From JALYRV01 sp035512575 (lineage in GTDB: Bacteria; Acidobacteriota; Vicinamibacteria; Vicinamibacterales; SCN-69-37), in the NCBI GenBank assembly GCA_035512575.1, contig DATKDT010000073.1, positions 1 through 64,000 of the forward strand: a stretch of DNA of 64,000 nt. The letters are read 5' to 3'. Shown piece after piece: positions 28,424 to 38,661 of the stretch. Position 1 is the stretch's first letter, and each line of letters begins with the position of its first letter. The notes beneath the pieces are model-generated. The model had not been told where the DNA came from and made no database searches. It worked only from the letters and a program-made list of their open reading frames with translations. Both the position numbers and the translations under genes were made by a program.

Positions 28424-29536
28424 TCACTGCGACCCGACCTCGAGGTAGACGTCTCTGATACGGCGGACGGAGCGCTCCCACGAGAAGCCGTGCGCGCGGG
28501 CGAGGCCCTTCTGCACCAGCGTGCGGCGCAGCGCCTCGTCCGTGAGAATCCGCTCGGTCGCGGCGGCAATGGCTTCCGCGTCGTGCGGATCGACCAGCAG
28601 CGCGGCATCGCCGACCACTTCCGGCAGCGACGACACGTTCGACGTCACCACCGGCGTCCCGCTGGCCATCGCCTCGAGCGGCGGCAGCCCGAAGCCTTCA
28701 TAGAGCGACGGGAACACGAACACGTCGGCCAGTCTGTAGAGAATCGCGAGCGTGGCATCGGGCACGAACCCGAGAAAGCGCACATGCTTGTGCAGCTGGT
28801 GCCGGTGCACGGCGCGGCGCAGCTGGGGACTCTTCGAGATTTCGTCGCCGATGATGACGAGTTTCAGCCGCTCGAAGCCGCGCTTCTTGAGCCGCGCGAA
28901 CGCCTCGATCACCCGATCGACATTCTTGTGCGGCTTGATGTTGCCTGCGTACAGCAGGAACGAGTCGTCGAGCTGATAGCGCTGGCGCACCCGGATGACG
29001 TCCTCGGCCTCCGGCGGGTTGTCGAACGCCGGATCGAGGGCGTTGTAGATGACCTCCACCTTCGACGAGGGGACGTGGAAGAAGCGCAGGATGTCGCGCT
29101 TGGACGCCTCCGACACCGTCAGCACCCGCGCCGACCGCCGCGCCGCGATCGTCATGAACGTCCGCGCGTACGCGTACGCGAGCCTGTTCGGCAGGTACTC
29201 CGGAAACATCAGATGAATGCAGTCGTGAATCGTCACGACGGCCGGACACGGCAGAAACGGCGGCAGCACGTAGTGCGGCGCATGGAACACCTGCGCGCCC
29301 GCGCGTTTGAGCGCCAGCGGCACCCGGATCTGTTCGGCCACCGAATAGTTACCCGACGGCTCGACGACGGCGCGGAAGTTGTCGCCGAGGGCGCGCACGC
29401 TGTCGCAGTCCGACGCGCGGCAGAGCAGGATGTACTCGTTCTCGCGGTCGATGCGCCCGAGCACGCGCAGCACGTTGCGCACGTAGGTGCCGACGCCGAA
29501 GTCGCGCAGCTTCCGCGCGTCAATCGCTATGCGCAT
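28424..29536 (-). CDS. glycosyltransferase family 4
   Basis: The 370-aa GT-B enzyme begins MRIAIDARKLRDFGVGTYVRN. It has the GT4 donor domain with YAGNIKPHKNVDRVIEAFARL and the E-x7-E motif EGFGLPPLEAMASGTPVV, then SNVSSLPEVVGDAALLVDP. This is the mannosyltransferase-like group common in capsule and EPS loci. It is separated from the downstream operon genes by the structured RNA-like pair and from the upstream GT2 gene by a 150-bp nested inverted repeat. The sugar donor cannot be determined. Confidence 0.9.
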   Translation of the reverse strand: MRIAIDARKLRDFGVGTYVRNVLRVLGRIDRENEYILLCRASDCDSVRALGDNFRAVVEPSGNYSVAEQIRVPLALKRAGAQVFHAPHYVLPPFLPCPAVVTIHDCIHLMFPEYLPNRLAYAYARTFMTIAARRSARVLTVSEASKRDILRFFHVPSSKVEVIYNALDPAFDNPPEAEDVIRVRQRYQLDDSFLLYAGNIKPHKNVDRVIEAFARLKKRGFERLKLVIIGDEISKSPQLRRAVHRHQLHKHVRFLGFVPDATLAILYRLADVFVFPSLYEGFGLPPLEAMASGTPVVTSNVSSLPEVVGDAALLVDPHDAEAIAAATERILTDEALRRTLVQKGLARAHGFSWERSVRRIRDVYLEVGSQ

Positions 29537-29538
29537 CT

Positions 29539-29662
29539 CGCAACGCCTCTCAACGCGACGGCCTTCCGCAGGCTTTCCTCACCCTCGCTCACGTACACGC
29601 TCGGGTGCGGAAACCTGCTCACGGCCGTCGCTCCAGCAGCGCCGCTGTGGCCGGGCGTTGCG
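29539..29662. repeat. nested multi-stem inverted repeat between two glycosyltransferase genes
   Basis: The 150-bp gap folds into one interrupted hairpin. CGCAACGCC (29539-29547) pairs with GGCGTTGCG (29654-29662). CGACGGCC (29556-29563) pairs with GGCCGTCG (29623-29630). GCAGGCTTTCC (29568-29578) pairs with GGAAACCTGC (29609-29618) with one bulge. CACCC (29580-29584) pairs with GGGTG (29603-29607). It lacks the GCCCCGAGA loop of the elements at 28010-28397, so it is a different sequence family with a similar nested design. The rest of the gap shows no gene. Confidence 0.6.
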
Positions 29663-29686
29663 CACTCGCGCCGAGCACCAGCCTGG

Positions 29687-30514
29687 CTATTCACCGCGCT
29701 CCTCGAGCTTGATGCCTTTGAGGCGCATCCACACGCGCAGCAGCGGCACCCAGCGCGGATCGTGCTTGGCGTAGAAGGCGGCATGGCTGCGATGGTACGC
29801 GAGACGGGTGGCCGCCGGCGCGGCTCGGGCGGATCGGCCGCGCAGGTGCACCACTTCGACCGCCGGCGCGAACAGCATGCGCCCGCCGTCGGCGCGCAGG
29901 GCGGCGCAGAAATCCACGTCTTCCTCGTACATGAAATAGCGCTCGTCGAGCAGCCCCGCCTGTTCCGCGGCGGCGCGCCGCACCAGCAGGCAGGCGCCCG
30001 TGACCCAGTCAGGATACGACTCGCGCCGTGTCGCGCGCTCGACGAATGCCGTGACGCCGGGCACGCGCCGCATGTAGAGCGCATGCAGCGCCATGCGCCC
30101 CAGCTCGCGTCCGGGCGTGAGCATGCGGCCGAACGACCACTCCGCGCGCCCTTCGCCGTCGACCAGCCGCGGTCCCGCCGCGGCCACGTCCGGCTCGCCG
30201 AGCAGCCGCGCGGCCAGGGCGTCGATGGCGCCGGCCGGCACGATCGTGTCGGAGTTGAGCAGCAGGATTAGCTCGCCGTTTCCCGCGCGAATCCCCGCGT
30301 TGTTGGCCGCCGCGAACCCCGCGTTGCGGCCCATGGCCAGCACCTCGACGTCCGGCCAACCGTCGCGCACGGCCTGGACGCTGCCGTCGGTCGAGGCGTT
30401 GTCCACCACGATGATGTGGTGCGGCAGCGACGGCGGCGCCGCATGCAGCGAATAAAGGCACCGCTCCAGATCCGCCCGCGCGTTGTAGCTGACGATGATG
30501 ATGTCGAGCGTCAT
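29687..30514 (-). CDS. glycosyltransferase family 2
   Basis: The 275-aa GT-A fold enzyme starts at ATG 30514 (MTLDIIIVSYNARADLERCL). It carries the nucleotide-binding VVDNASTDGS motif, the DxD-type region LLLNSDTIVP, and the rhamnosyltransferase-like TGACLLVRRAAAEQAGLLDE and YFMYEEDVDFCAAL blocks with the catalytic ED. This pattern is typical of WbbL-like rhamnosyl- or related hexosyltransferases. The stop of the upstream glycosyltransferase overlaps its start (ATGA). The frame remains open further upstream, but that part is the shadow of the neighbouring gene. Confidence 0.92.
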   Translation of the reverse strand: MTLDIIIVSYNARADLERCLYSLHAAPPSLPHHIIVVDNASTDGSVQAVRDGWPDVEVLAMGRNAGFAAANNAGIRAGNGELILLLNSDTIVPAGAIDALAARLLGEPDVAAAGPRLVDGEGRAEWSFGRMLTPGRELGRMALHALYMRRVPGVTAFVERATRRESYPDWVTGACLLVRRAAAEQAGLLDERYFMYEEDVDFCAALRADGGRMLFAPAVEVVHLRGRSARAAPAATRLAYHRSHAAFYAKHDPRWVPLLRVWMRLKGIKLEERGE

Positions 30515-31608
30515 CGGGCGGCCTCGCGCAGCACCTGCAGGGTGGCGGCCGCCGCGCGGGGCCAGTCGTAGCGCCCCCACATCGGTTCCGCGCGCGCGAC
30601 GATGGCCGCGCGCTCGCCGGGATCGCCGAGCAGCCGCGAGAGCGCCGCGGCGGTGCCCGCGATGTCGCCCTGGCGCACGTAGACGGCCGCGTCGCCGTAC
30701 ACCTCGCGCGCCACCGGCGTGTCGAGCATCACCGACGGCACGGCGTGCGCCAGCGCCTCGAACGGGGTGAGGGCGAAGCCTTCGTACTCCGACAGGAACG
30801 CGCCAACCGACGCGCGCGACAACGCGTCGGTAATCCGCGCGCTCGGCGGGCTCTCGAGCCACGTGATGCGCGACGCCACGCCGGAGGCCGCGATGAGCCC
30901 GGCGAGATCCTGGTGCGGCCAGGTGCGGTTGGCGCCCGCAATCAGCAGGCGGGCCTCGGGATGCTCCCCGGCCGCCGCCGCGAACGCGGCAATCAGGTCG
31001 GGCACGTGCCGGCGGTTGAAGATCGATCCCACGAACACGACGAGCGGATCGCGCGCGTCGATGGGGATCGGCGCGCCGTGCCGCGTCGGAGCGCCGGGCG
31101 GAATCATCCGAATCCGGCCGCGCGGGACGCCGAGGCGCGCTTCGATTTCACCCGCCGAGAACTCGGACACCGTGATGACGGCTTTCGCGCGCCGCGCCGA
31201 TCGCGGCGTGATGAAATTCCGCCGCACCCGCTCCAGCGGCCTGAACCATTCGGGATGCGCCGCGAACGACACGTCGTGAATGACGACGACCGTGGGAAGG
31301 CTGGTGCGGAGGGGGGCGGAATAGCCTGGCGCGAAGAGGACGTCGGCCATCGCCCCGGCGGCCCCTCCCGGCAGCGTCAGCTGCTCCCACAGCGTGCCGC
31401 CCGTGCGGTCCGGCCGCACGATGAGATGCGCGCGATCCGCCTCGGGCAGCGCACTGACCTCCGGCGAGAGCTCGCGATGGGCGACGAGCGACACGCGCAC
31501 ATCGTCCCGCGGCAACCACTCGCGGAGGAGGTTGAGCAGGTACACGCCGACGCCGGTGACGTGGCCGGCCAGCTCGCGGGCGTCGACGGCGATGTGCAGC
31601 GGCGTCAT
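30511..31608 (-). CDS. glycosyltransferase family 4
   Basis: The 365-aa GT-B protein begins MTPLHIAVDARELAGHVTGVGVYLLN. A central PLVVFVGSIFNRRHVPDLI donor-domain entry and the EYEGFALTPFEALAHAVPSV motif (E-x7-E) mark it as GT4. It overlaps both neighbours by 4 bp (ATGA at each junction), so it is translated in one tightly coupled block with the GT4 at 31605 and the GT2 at 29687. Its substrate is unknown; the context is exopolysaccharide or lipopolysaccharide assembly. Confidence 0.9.
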   Translation of the reverse strand: MTPLHIAVDARELAGHVTGVGVYLLNLLREWLPRDDVRVSLVAHRELSPEVSALPEADRAHLIVRPDRTGGTLWEQLTLPGGAAGAMADVLFAPGYSAPLRTSLPTVVVIHDVSFAAHPEWFRPLERVRRNFITPRSARRAKAVITVSEFSAGEIEARLGVPRGRIRMIPPGAPTRHGAPIPIDARDPLVVFVGSIFNRRHVPDLIAAFAAAAGEHPEARLLIAGANRTWPHQDLAGLIAASGVASRITWLESPPSARITDALSRASVGAFLSEYEGFALTPFEALAHAVPSVMLDTPVAREVYGDAAVYVRQGDIAGTAAALSRLLGDPGERAAIVARAEPMWGRYDWPRAAAATLQVLREAAR

Positions 31609-32717
31609 GAGGCTGGCGGTTCGGCCGCGGCGGCGCGATAGGCCTCGATGAGACGGGTGGCGCTCCCGGTCCAGGAGTAGCGCGCGGCGCGCTCGCGGCC
31701 GGCGGCGGAAAGCCGCGCACGCGCGGCCGGGTCGAACGCGGCCGTCAGCAGCGCGCGGGCCAGCGCATCGGCGTCCTCCGGATCGACCAGCAGTCCGGCA
31801 TCGCCGACCAGCTCGGGAAGCGAGCCGCGATTGGCGGCGACGACCGGCACGCCGGCAGCCATGGCTTCGAGCGCGGTCAGGCCGAAACCCTCGTGGAAGG
31901 ACGGCACGACCAGCGCCGCCGCATCCGCGTAGAGCGCCTGACGCTCCGTGTCGCTGACGTAGCCGAGATGCCTGACGCGGTCCTTGAAGGGCGCATCGAG
32001 CAGGCGCGCGAGCACGGGGCCCGCTTCAGGCGTGGCGCGCCCGGCCAGCACGAGCGGCAGCGCATCTGGCACCAAGGCCAGCACGCGCGCCCACGCGTCG
32101 AGCAGCCCGCCGACGTTCTTGCGCGGCTCGATGGTGCCGAGAAACAGCACGTGCCGTTTCGGCGTGTCGTGTCGCAGGGCCGCCGCCCAGCCGGGCGCGC
32201 CGGCGGGGCAGAGCACCACGCGGGCGGCGTTCACTCCCAGCCGGCGCTCCACGTCGGCAGCCGTCGCCTGCGAGGAGACGACCACGCGCGACGCGCGCCT
32301 GGCGTGCGCGCGGGCGAGCGCGGGATAGTCGCGGCGGATCTCGCGCGCGGTGCGCTCAGGATGCTCCAGGAAGTCGAGGTCGTGAATCGTGACGAAGCGC
32401 GCGCCGCGGCGCGCCGGCGTCAGCAGCGGATGCGCGCTGTGGACGACGTCGAAGCTGCGGCCGGCCAGGCGCTCTACCGGCGGCCATTCGAGGCGGTGCC
32501 ACGCGTAATTGAGCAGCGTCACGGGCACGCGGCGATCGACGATCCGGGCGCCCGGCACCGCCGCGGGATCGAGACGATCGCGCCAGGATGCCGAGAAGAG
32601 CGTGAGGCTGTCGCCGGCGTCGAACGCCGCCGCCACGTGGCGCGCCAGCTCGTGCACGTACTCCCCGACCCCCGATCGCTCGCGCAGAGCGGGGCGATAA
32701 TCCATCACCGCGTGCAT
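31605..32717 (-). CDS. glycosyltransferase family 4 (first gene of the glycan operon)
   Basis: The 370-aa GT-B enzyme begins MHAVMDYRPALRERSGVGEYV. It has FLGTIEPRKNVGGLLDAWARV and EGFGLTALEAMAAGVPVVAANRGSLPELV, the classic GT4 donor motifs. A strong ribosome-binding site (AAAGGAG, 4 bp before the ATG) lies upstream on the minus strand. It is the first gene of the seven-gene minus-strand run 32717 to 24465. It diverges from ugd across 86 bp that must hold both promoters. Confidence 0.91.
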   Translation of the reverse strand: MHAVMDYRPALRERSGVGEYVHELARHVAAAFDAGDSLTLFSASWRDRLDPAAVPGARIVDRRVPVTLLNYAWHRLEWPPVERLAGRSFDVVHSAHPLLTPARRGARFVTIHDLDFLEHPERTAREIRRDYPALARAHARRASRVVVSSQATAADVERRLGVNAARVVLCPAGAPGWAAALRHDTPKRHVLFLGTIEPRKNVGGLLDAWARVLALVPDALPLVLAGRATPEAGPVLARLLDAPFKDRVRHLGYVSDTERQALYADAAALVVPSFHEGFGLTALEAMAAGVPVVAANRGSLPELVGDAGLLVDPEDADALARALLTAAFDPAARARLSAAGRERAARYSWTGSATRLIEAYRAAAAEPPAS

Positions 32718-32740
32718 CTAACTCCTTTGCTGTCTGTAGT

Positions 32741-32770
32741 TTGACACGGTTCAGGCGGGAATGGTAAGGT
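32741..32770 (+). promoter_or_regulatory. candidate sigma-70-type promoter of ugd-galE-msbA
   Basis: TTGACA (32741-32746) is a perfect -35 hexamer. An 18-bp spacer leads to TAAGGT (32765-32770), a weak -10. The ugd ATG is 34 bp downstream with AAGGA as ribosome-binding site. The match is partial, so this is a candidate only. Confidence 0.45.
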
Positions 32771-32803
32771 GAGGAGTTTTATCCGGCCTTTTAAGGACGT
32801 TTC

Positions 32804-34104
<1,301 letters not shown>

Positions 34105-34108
<4 letters not shown>

Positions 34109-35118
34109 GCCTGGTGGTGGTCACCGGCGGCGCGGGCTACGTCGGCAGCCATGCCGTCAAGGCGCTGGCCGCGTCGGGCCGCGACGTCCTCATCGTCGAC
34201 AACCTGTCGGCCGGGCATCGCGAGGCGGTGGCGCGCATTGCCGCCGCGTTTCCCGGCCGCGCGATCGAATTGATCGAGGGCGACACCTCCGACCTGGCGC
34301 TGCTCACCAACCTGTTCGAGCGCGTCGAGCCGGCCGCCGTGATGCACTTCGCGGCATGGCTGTCGGTGCCCGATTCCGTGCGCGACCCGGCAGGCTACTA
34401 CCGCAACAACGTCATCGGCACGCTGTCGCTGCTCGAGGCGATGGCCCGCACGGGCGTCTCGCGGCTCGTCTTCTCGTCGACCTGCGCAGTTTTTGGAGAG
34501 CCGCGGGCCGTGCCGATCGACGAGACGCACCCGCGCAGCCCCATCAACGCGTACGGCGACACGAAGCTGGCCATCGAGCGCGCGCTCGGGCACTTCGACA
34601 CGGCCTACGGCCTCAAGAGCATCGCGCTGCGGTATTTCAACGCCTCGGGCGCCGACCCGGACGGCCTGCTCGGCGAGGACCATGACCCCGAGATTCACCT
34701 GATTCCACGCGCGATCATGGCCGCGAACGGCGGGGAGCCGCTGCAGATCTTCGGCGACGACTACCCGACGCCCGACGGCACGTGCCAGCGCGATTTCGTG
34801 CACGTCAGCGACCTGGCCGATGCCCATATGCTGGCGCTTTCGAGGCTGGAGGGGGGCGCCCCCTCCGGGGTCTACAACCTGGGCAATGGAACGCCCATCT
34901 CCGTCCGAGAAGTACTAGATGCGGTGGAAAGGGTGTCGGGGCGGAAGGTGCCGTTCGTGACGGCGTCGCGGCGGCCGGGCGATCCGGCCAGGCTGGTGGC
35001 GTCGAGCGCGCTCGCGCACCGCGAACTCGGGTGGCAGCCGCGCCTCGCCTCGATCGACGAGATCGTCGGCACGGCCTGGCGGTGGCACCAGGCGCATCCG
35101 CGGGGCTATCAGGGATGA
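34105..35118 (+). CDS. galE: UDP-glucose 4-epimerase
   Basis: The 337-aa extended SDR interconverts UDP-glucose and UDP-galactose. It has the NAD motif TGGAGYVGSHAVKAL, the FSSTCAVFGEP segment carrying the catalytic Ser/Thr, YGDTKLAIE (Tyr-x3-Lys), and the GalE hallmark RYFNASGADPDG with GEDHDPEIHLIP. The start at ATG 34105 is coupled to ugd, and its TGA overlaps the next ATG. It supplies UDP-galactose for the glycan made by the neighbouring transferases. Confidence 0.95.
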
Positions 35119-36890
35119 ACACCTGGCAGCGGCTCGTCGGCTACGCGCTCCGCTACCGCGGCCGGCTGCTCGTGGCGCTGGTCGCGATGCTCGCGTACGG
35201 CGCGGGGTCGCTGGCCATGCCGGCGCTGATCAAGCAGGTGCTCGACATCCTGAGCAAGGAACCGCGTGCGGAAGGCATCAACGCCGCGTGGATTGGCGGC
35301 CTCATCCTGCTCGCGTATTTCGTCAAGGGCATCGGGTCGTACGTGTCGGACTACGAGATGACCTGGGTGGGCCAGCGCGTGGTGATGGATATCCGCGTGA
35401 AGCTGTTCCGCCACGTGCTCGATCAGTCCGCGGCGTTCTTCAGCAAGAAGACGGTCGGCCAGCTCGTGTCGCGCCTCACGGCCGACGTCGCGCACGTGCA
35501 GCGCGTCGTCGCCAAGACGGTGGCGGAGCTCGCGCGCGAGTCGCTCGCGCTGGTCGGCCTTGCCGGGTATCTGTTCTACATCGACTGGGAGCTTGCCGTT
35601 GCCGTCGTGATTACGGCGCCGCTGGTGGTCTATCCGCTCATTCGCTTCGGACAGCGCGTTCGGAGCACGACACGCAGGAGCCAGGAGGATCAGGAACAGA
35701 TCGCGCACATCGCGAACGAGGCGTTCACGGGCCACCGCATCGTGAAGGCCTTCGGCGCCGAACAGTTCGAGGAGACCAAGTTCCACGAGGCGTCGCACCG
35801 CCTGTTCCGCACCAACATGAAGGTCACCAGCGCCGTGTCGGCGCTGCCGCCACTGATGGAGATCATCGGCGGCTGCGCCGTTGTCGGCCTGCTCTGGTAC
35901 GGGATGCGCGAGATCCGGCTCAACAACATGACGGCCGGCGACTTCGGCTCGTTCCTGGCCGCGGCGATTCTGATGTACGGCCCGATGCGCAAACTGAGCC
36001 GCGTCAACGCCGACCTGCAGCAGGGCATGGTGGCCGGCCAGCGGATTTTCGAGCTGATGGACCGGCACACCGAAGTGCGCGAACGCGAGCACGCGCGGCC
36101 GCTGCCGCGCCTGCATGAAGGCGTCACGTTCGACCGCGTCGGCTTCCAGTACGAGGACCACGACGGCCAGCACACGCTGCGCGACGTGTCGTTCGAGGTC
36201 GGCGCCGGCCAGGTGGCCGCCATCGTCGGCCTGAGCGGCGCGGGCAAGACGACGCTGGTGAACCTGATTCCGCGCTTCTACGACGTCACGGAAGGCGCCA
36301 TCCGCATCGACAATGTCGACGTGCGCGACGTCACGCTGCGGTCGCTGCGCGACCAGATTGCGCTCGTGACGCAGGAGACGGTGCTGTTTGACGACACGAT
36401 TGCCGCCAACATCGCGTTCGGCCGCCCCGCGGCGTCGCCGGGCGAGATCGAGAGCGCCGCGCGCGCGGCGCACGCGCACGACTTCATCATGGCGCTGCCG
36501 CGCGGCTACGACACGTCGATCGGCGAGCGCGGCCAGCGCCTCTCGGGCGGCCAGCGCCAGCGGCTCGCCATTGCCCGCGCGCTGGTGCGCGACGCGCCGC
36601 TGCTGATCCTCGACGAGGCGACGTCGTCGCTCGACGCCGAGTCGGAGGGCCTCGTGCAGGACGCGCTCCCGACGCTCATGAAGAACCGGACGACCTTCGT
36701 GATTGCGCACCGGCTGTCCACGGTGCGGCGCGCCGACATGATTATTGCGCTCGACAGGGGACAGGTCGTGGAGATCGGCCGCCACGACGAGTTGGTCGGA
36801 CGCCCCGGCGGCGTCTACGCGCGGCTGTACGCGCTGCAGGCTTTCGACGAGAAGCGCAGCGAGCGGCAGGCGGCAAAGGGCGCATCGTGA
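35115..36890 (+). CDS. msbA: MsbA-type ABC transporter/lipid flippase (fused permease-ATPase)
   Basis: The 591-aa half-transporter has six transmembrane helices in the first ~320 residues (LLVALVAMLAYGAGSLAMP onward, with the EMTWVGQRVVMDIR coupling region). The ATPase domain has Walker A GLSGAGKTTL, Q-loop VTQETVLFD, signature LSGGQRQRLAIARAL, Walker B LLILDEATSSLD and the H-loop His in VIAHRLSTV. The sequence fits the MsbA/lipid-exporter subfamily. Given its operon with ugd and galE, it could flip lipid A-core or another lipid-linked glycan. It overlaps yicC by 4 bp. Confidence 0.9.
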   Translation: MNTWQRLVGYALRYRGRLLVALVAMLAYGAGSLAMPALIKQVLDILSKEPRAEGINAAWIGGLILLAYFVKGIGSYVSDYEMTWVGQRVVMDIRVKLFRHVLDQSAAFFSKKTVGQLVSRLTADVAHVQRVVAKTVAELARESLALVGLAGYLFYIDWELAVAVVITAPLVVYPLIRFGQRVRSTTRRSQEDQEQIAHIANEAFTGHRIVKAFGAEQFEETKFHEASHRLFRTNMKVTSAVSALPPLMEIIGGCAVVGLLWYGMREIRLNNMTAGDFGSFLAAAILMYGPMRKLSRVNADLQQGMVAGQRIFELMDRHTEVREREHARPLPRLHEGVTFDRVGFQYEDHDGQHTLRDVSFEVGAGQVAAIVGLSGAGKTTLVNLIPRFYDVTEGAIRIDNVDVRDVTLRSLRDQIALVTQETVLFDDTIAANIAFGRPAASPGEIESAARAAHAHDFIMALPRGYDTSIGERGQRLSGGQRQRLAIARALVRDAPLLILDEATSSLDAESEGLVQDALPTLMKNRTTFVIAHRLSTVRRADMIIALDRGQVVEIGRHDELVGRPGGVYARLYALQAFDEKRSERQAAKGAS

Positions 36891-37783
36891 TCAAGTCGAT
36901 GACCGGGTTCGCGTCGCTGACGCGCGAGGACGCGGCGGCGACCGTCAGCGTCACCATCAAGTCGGTGAACCACCGCTTTCTGGATCTGCAGCTGCGGCTG
37001 CCGTCGATGCTGCAGCACCTGGAAGGCGCGCTGCGCGCGCGCGTGCAGGCCGTCGTCGCGCGCGGGCGCGTCGAAGTGGCCGTTTCGATGCAGCTGCGGC
37101 ACACCGCCTCGTACGCGGTGGACGTGAACGAATCGGTCGTGGCGGCCCTGTATTCCGCGACGGCGCCGATGCGCGAGGCGGGCATCGTGACCGGGCAGCT
37201 GACGCTCGGTGATTTGCTCAGGATTCCTCAGGCGATCGCGGTGCGCGAGGAAGCGGCCGGGTCGGCAACCGCGGAAGGCGGCACCGTGGCCGACGCGCTC
37301 GTGGTGGCCACCGTATCGGAGGCCCTCGAGGCGCTGGACGTCATGCGGACAACGGAGGGCGATCTGCTGCGCGTCGATCTCGATCAGCGGTGCGCGGGCC
37401 TTGCCGCGATCGTCGAGCGCATCGTCGAGGAGTCGAAGACGGCGCAGGGCACGCTGCAGGCCCGGCTGCAGGAGCGTGTGTCGGGGTTGAACATCGACCC
37501 GGCTGGCGATCCGGCGGCGCTGGCGGCAGAGATCGTCCGCTTCGTCGCGCGCTCCGACATCGAAGAGGAGATCGTCCGCTTCCGCAGCCATGTCAGTCAC
37601 TGGAAGGCGCTGGCCGAGTCGGCCGAGCCGTGCGGCCGCAAGCTGGACTTCCTGATTCAGGAAATGAACCGCGAGATCAACACCATGGGTTCGAAGGCCG
37701 AGGGGCCGTCGGTGCCGGCGCATGTGGTGACGGCGAAGGCGGAGCTCGAGCGGCTCCGCGAGCAGGTGCAGAATGTCGAGTAG
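36887..37783 (+). CDS. YicC family endoribonuclease-like protein
   Basis: The 298-aa product starts at GTG 36887 with the canonical IKSMTGFASL. It contains VTIKSVNHRFLDLQLRLPS, GRVEVAVSM, and the C-terminal block HVSHWKALAESAEPCGRKLDFLIQEMNREINTMGSKA, with the conserved Glu residues of the family. YicC proteins are implicated in RNA turnover and are typically located next to gmk, as here. The gene order yicC-gmk-rpoZ-coaBC-priA is a widespread housekeeping cluster. A single repeat arm lies between it and gmk. Confidence 0.94.
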   Translation: MIKSMTGFASLTREDAAATVSVTIKSVNHRFLDLQLRLPSMLQHLEGALRARVQAVVARGRVEVAVSMQLRHTASYAVDVNESVVAALYSATAPMREAGIVTGQLTLGDLLRIPQAIAVREEAAGSATAEGGTVADALVVATVSEALEALDVMRTTEGDLLRVDLDQRCAGLAAIVERIVEESKTAQGTLQARLQERVSGLNIDPAGDPAALAAEIVRFVARSDIEEEIVRFRSHVSHWKALAESAEPCGRKLDFLIQEMNREINTMGSKAEGPSVPAHVVTAKAELERLREQVQNVE

Positions 37784-37791
37784 CGCGGCGG

Positions 37792-37807
37792 ATTGTAAAT
37801 GGTAAAT
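37792..37807. repeat. solo arm of the TGTAAAT-type repeat at the gmk start
   Basis: ATTGTAAATGGTAAAT matches the arm units of the inverted repeats upstream of metG and ligA. No partner arm is present nearby. The gmk start codon (ATG 37799) lies within it, so the repeat contributes the start codon and first residues. Confidence 0.6.
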
Positions 37808-38455
37808 CGACCCGCAAGCGCGGATGACTGGGCTTGCCGCCAGGGCCGGGGCATTCTGTTCGTCGTCTCGGCCCCCTCGGGCACGGGAAAGACAACGCTG
37901 GTGGAGCGGCTGGTGCGGGCCGTGCCGGGACTGCAGATGTCGCGGTCGTACACGTCGCGGGCGACGCGGCCGGGCGAGGCGGACGGCGTCGACTATAATT
38001 TCATCAGCCGTCAGGACTTCGAGTCGCGCATCGCGCTCGAGCAGTTCCTGGAATGGGCCGACGTGTTCGGCAACCTCTACGGCACCGGCCTGTCGGACAC
38101 CGAGCAGCAGCTCGCCAGCGGCTGCGATCTGGTGCTCACCATCGACGTTCAGGGGGCCAGACAGGTGCGCGCGAAGCCGATTCCCACCGTGGGGGTCTTC
38201 GTGCTGCCGCCGTCGTTCGACGCACTGGAACAGCGGCTGCGCGGACGCAGCAAGGACAGTGAAGAGGCCATCCAGCGCCGGCTCGCGACGGCGCGCGACG
38301 AGGTGTCGGCGTTCAGCGAATACGACTACGTCGTCGTCAACGACGACATCGACGGATGCGTGGAGCGCATGAAGGCGATCGTCATCGCGGAGCGGACGCG
38401 GCTCGAACCCGCGCGCGGGATCGCGGACGGCGTCATAGAGACGTTCAAGAGGTAG
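37799..38455 (+). CDS. gmk: guanylate kinase
   Basis: The 218-aa enzyme phosphorylates GMP to GDP. It has the P-loop SAPSGTGKTTL (about residues 24-34), the GMP-binding SRSYTSRATRPGEADGVDY and FLEWADVFGNLYGT, the lid with RLRGRSKDSEEAIQRRL, and the Asp-rich C terminus YDYVVVNDD. The N-terminal ~19 residues (MVNRPASADDWACRQGRG) are an unusual extension, partly encoded by the repeat at 37792-37807. A later non-ATG start is possible. It is followed 4 bp later by rpoZ. Confidence 0.96.
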   Translation: MVNRPASADDWACRQGRGILFVVSAPSGTGKTTLVERLVRAVPGLQMSRSYTSRATRPGEADGVDYNFISRQDFESRIALEQFLEWADVFGNLYGTGLSDTEQQLASGCDLVLTIDVQGARQVRAKPIPTVGVFVLPPSFDALEQRLRGRSKDSEEAIQRRLATARDEVSAFSEYDYVVVNDDIDGCVERMKAIVIAERTRLEPARGIADGVIETFKR

Positions 38456-38459
38456 CAAC

Positions 38460-38642
38460 ATGTCAGATCAGAATCGTTTCGAGTTCGTGACCGTCGCCAG
38501 CGCGCGGGCCAGGCAGCTGCTCGAGGGCTGCACGCCGCGCGTGGAAGGATCGGCCAAGCCGGCGCGCCGCGCCGTGCAGGAAGTGACGGCCGGCGCGGTC
38601 AAGGCCGTCGAACCGGAGACGAAAGGCAGCGCGGGCCGTTAG
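38460..38642 (+). CDS. rpoZ: RNA polymerase omega subunit
   Basis: The 60-aa protein stabilises the RNA polymerase beta-prime subunit. It is short but carries the family core: NRFEFVTVASARARQLLEGC, P-rich turn, then KPARRAVQEVTAGAVK (equivalent of the KPTTIAMEEIAAGKI block). The position directly between gmk and coaBC is the conserved location of rpoZ. The ATG at 38460 follows an AGGTAGCA ribosome-binding region in the gmk stop. Confidence 0.88.
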   Translation: MSDQNRFEFVTVASARARQLLEGCTPRVEGSAKPARRAVQEVTAGAVKAVEPETKGSAGR

Positions 38643-38661
38643 GCCTGCGGACGAATCCACA

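Noticed and set aside
28005..28481. Frames of 134 and 164 codons across the structured pair
   Set aside because: Both read through several perfect hairpins and have repetitive, domain-free composition. The pairing pattern is a better explanation than coding.
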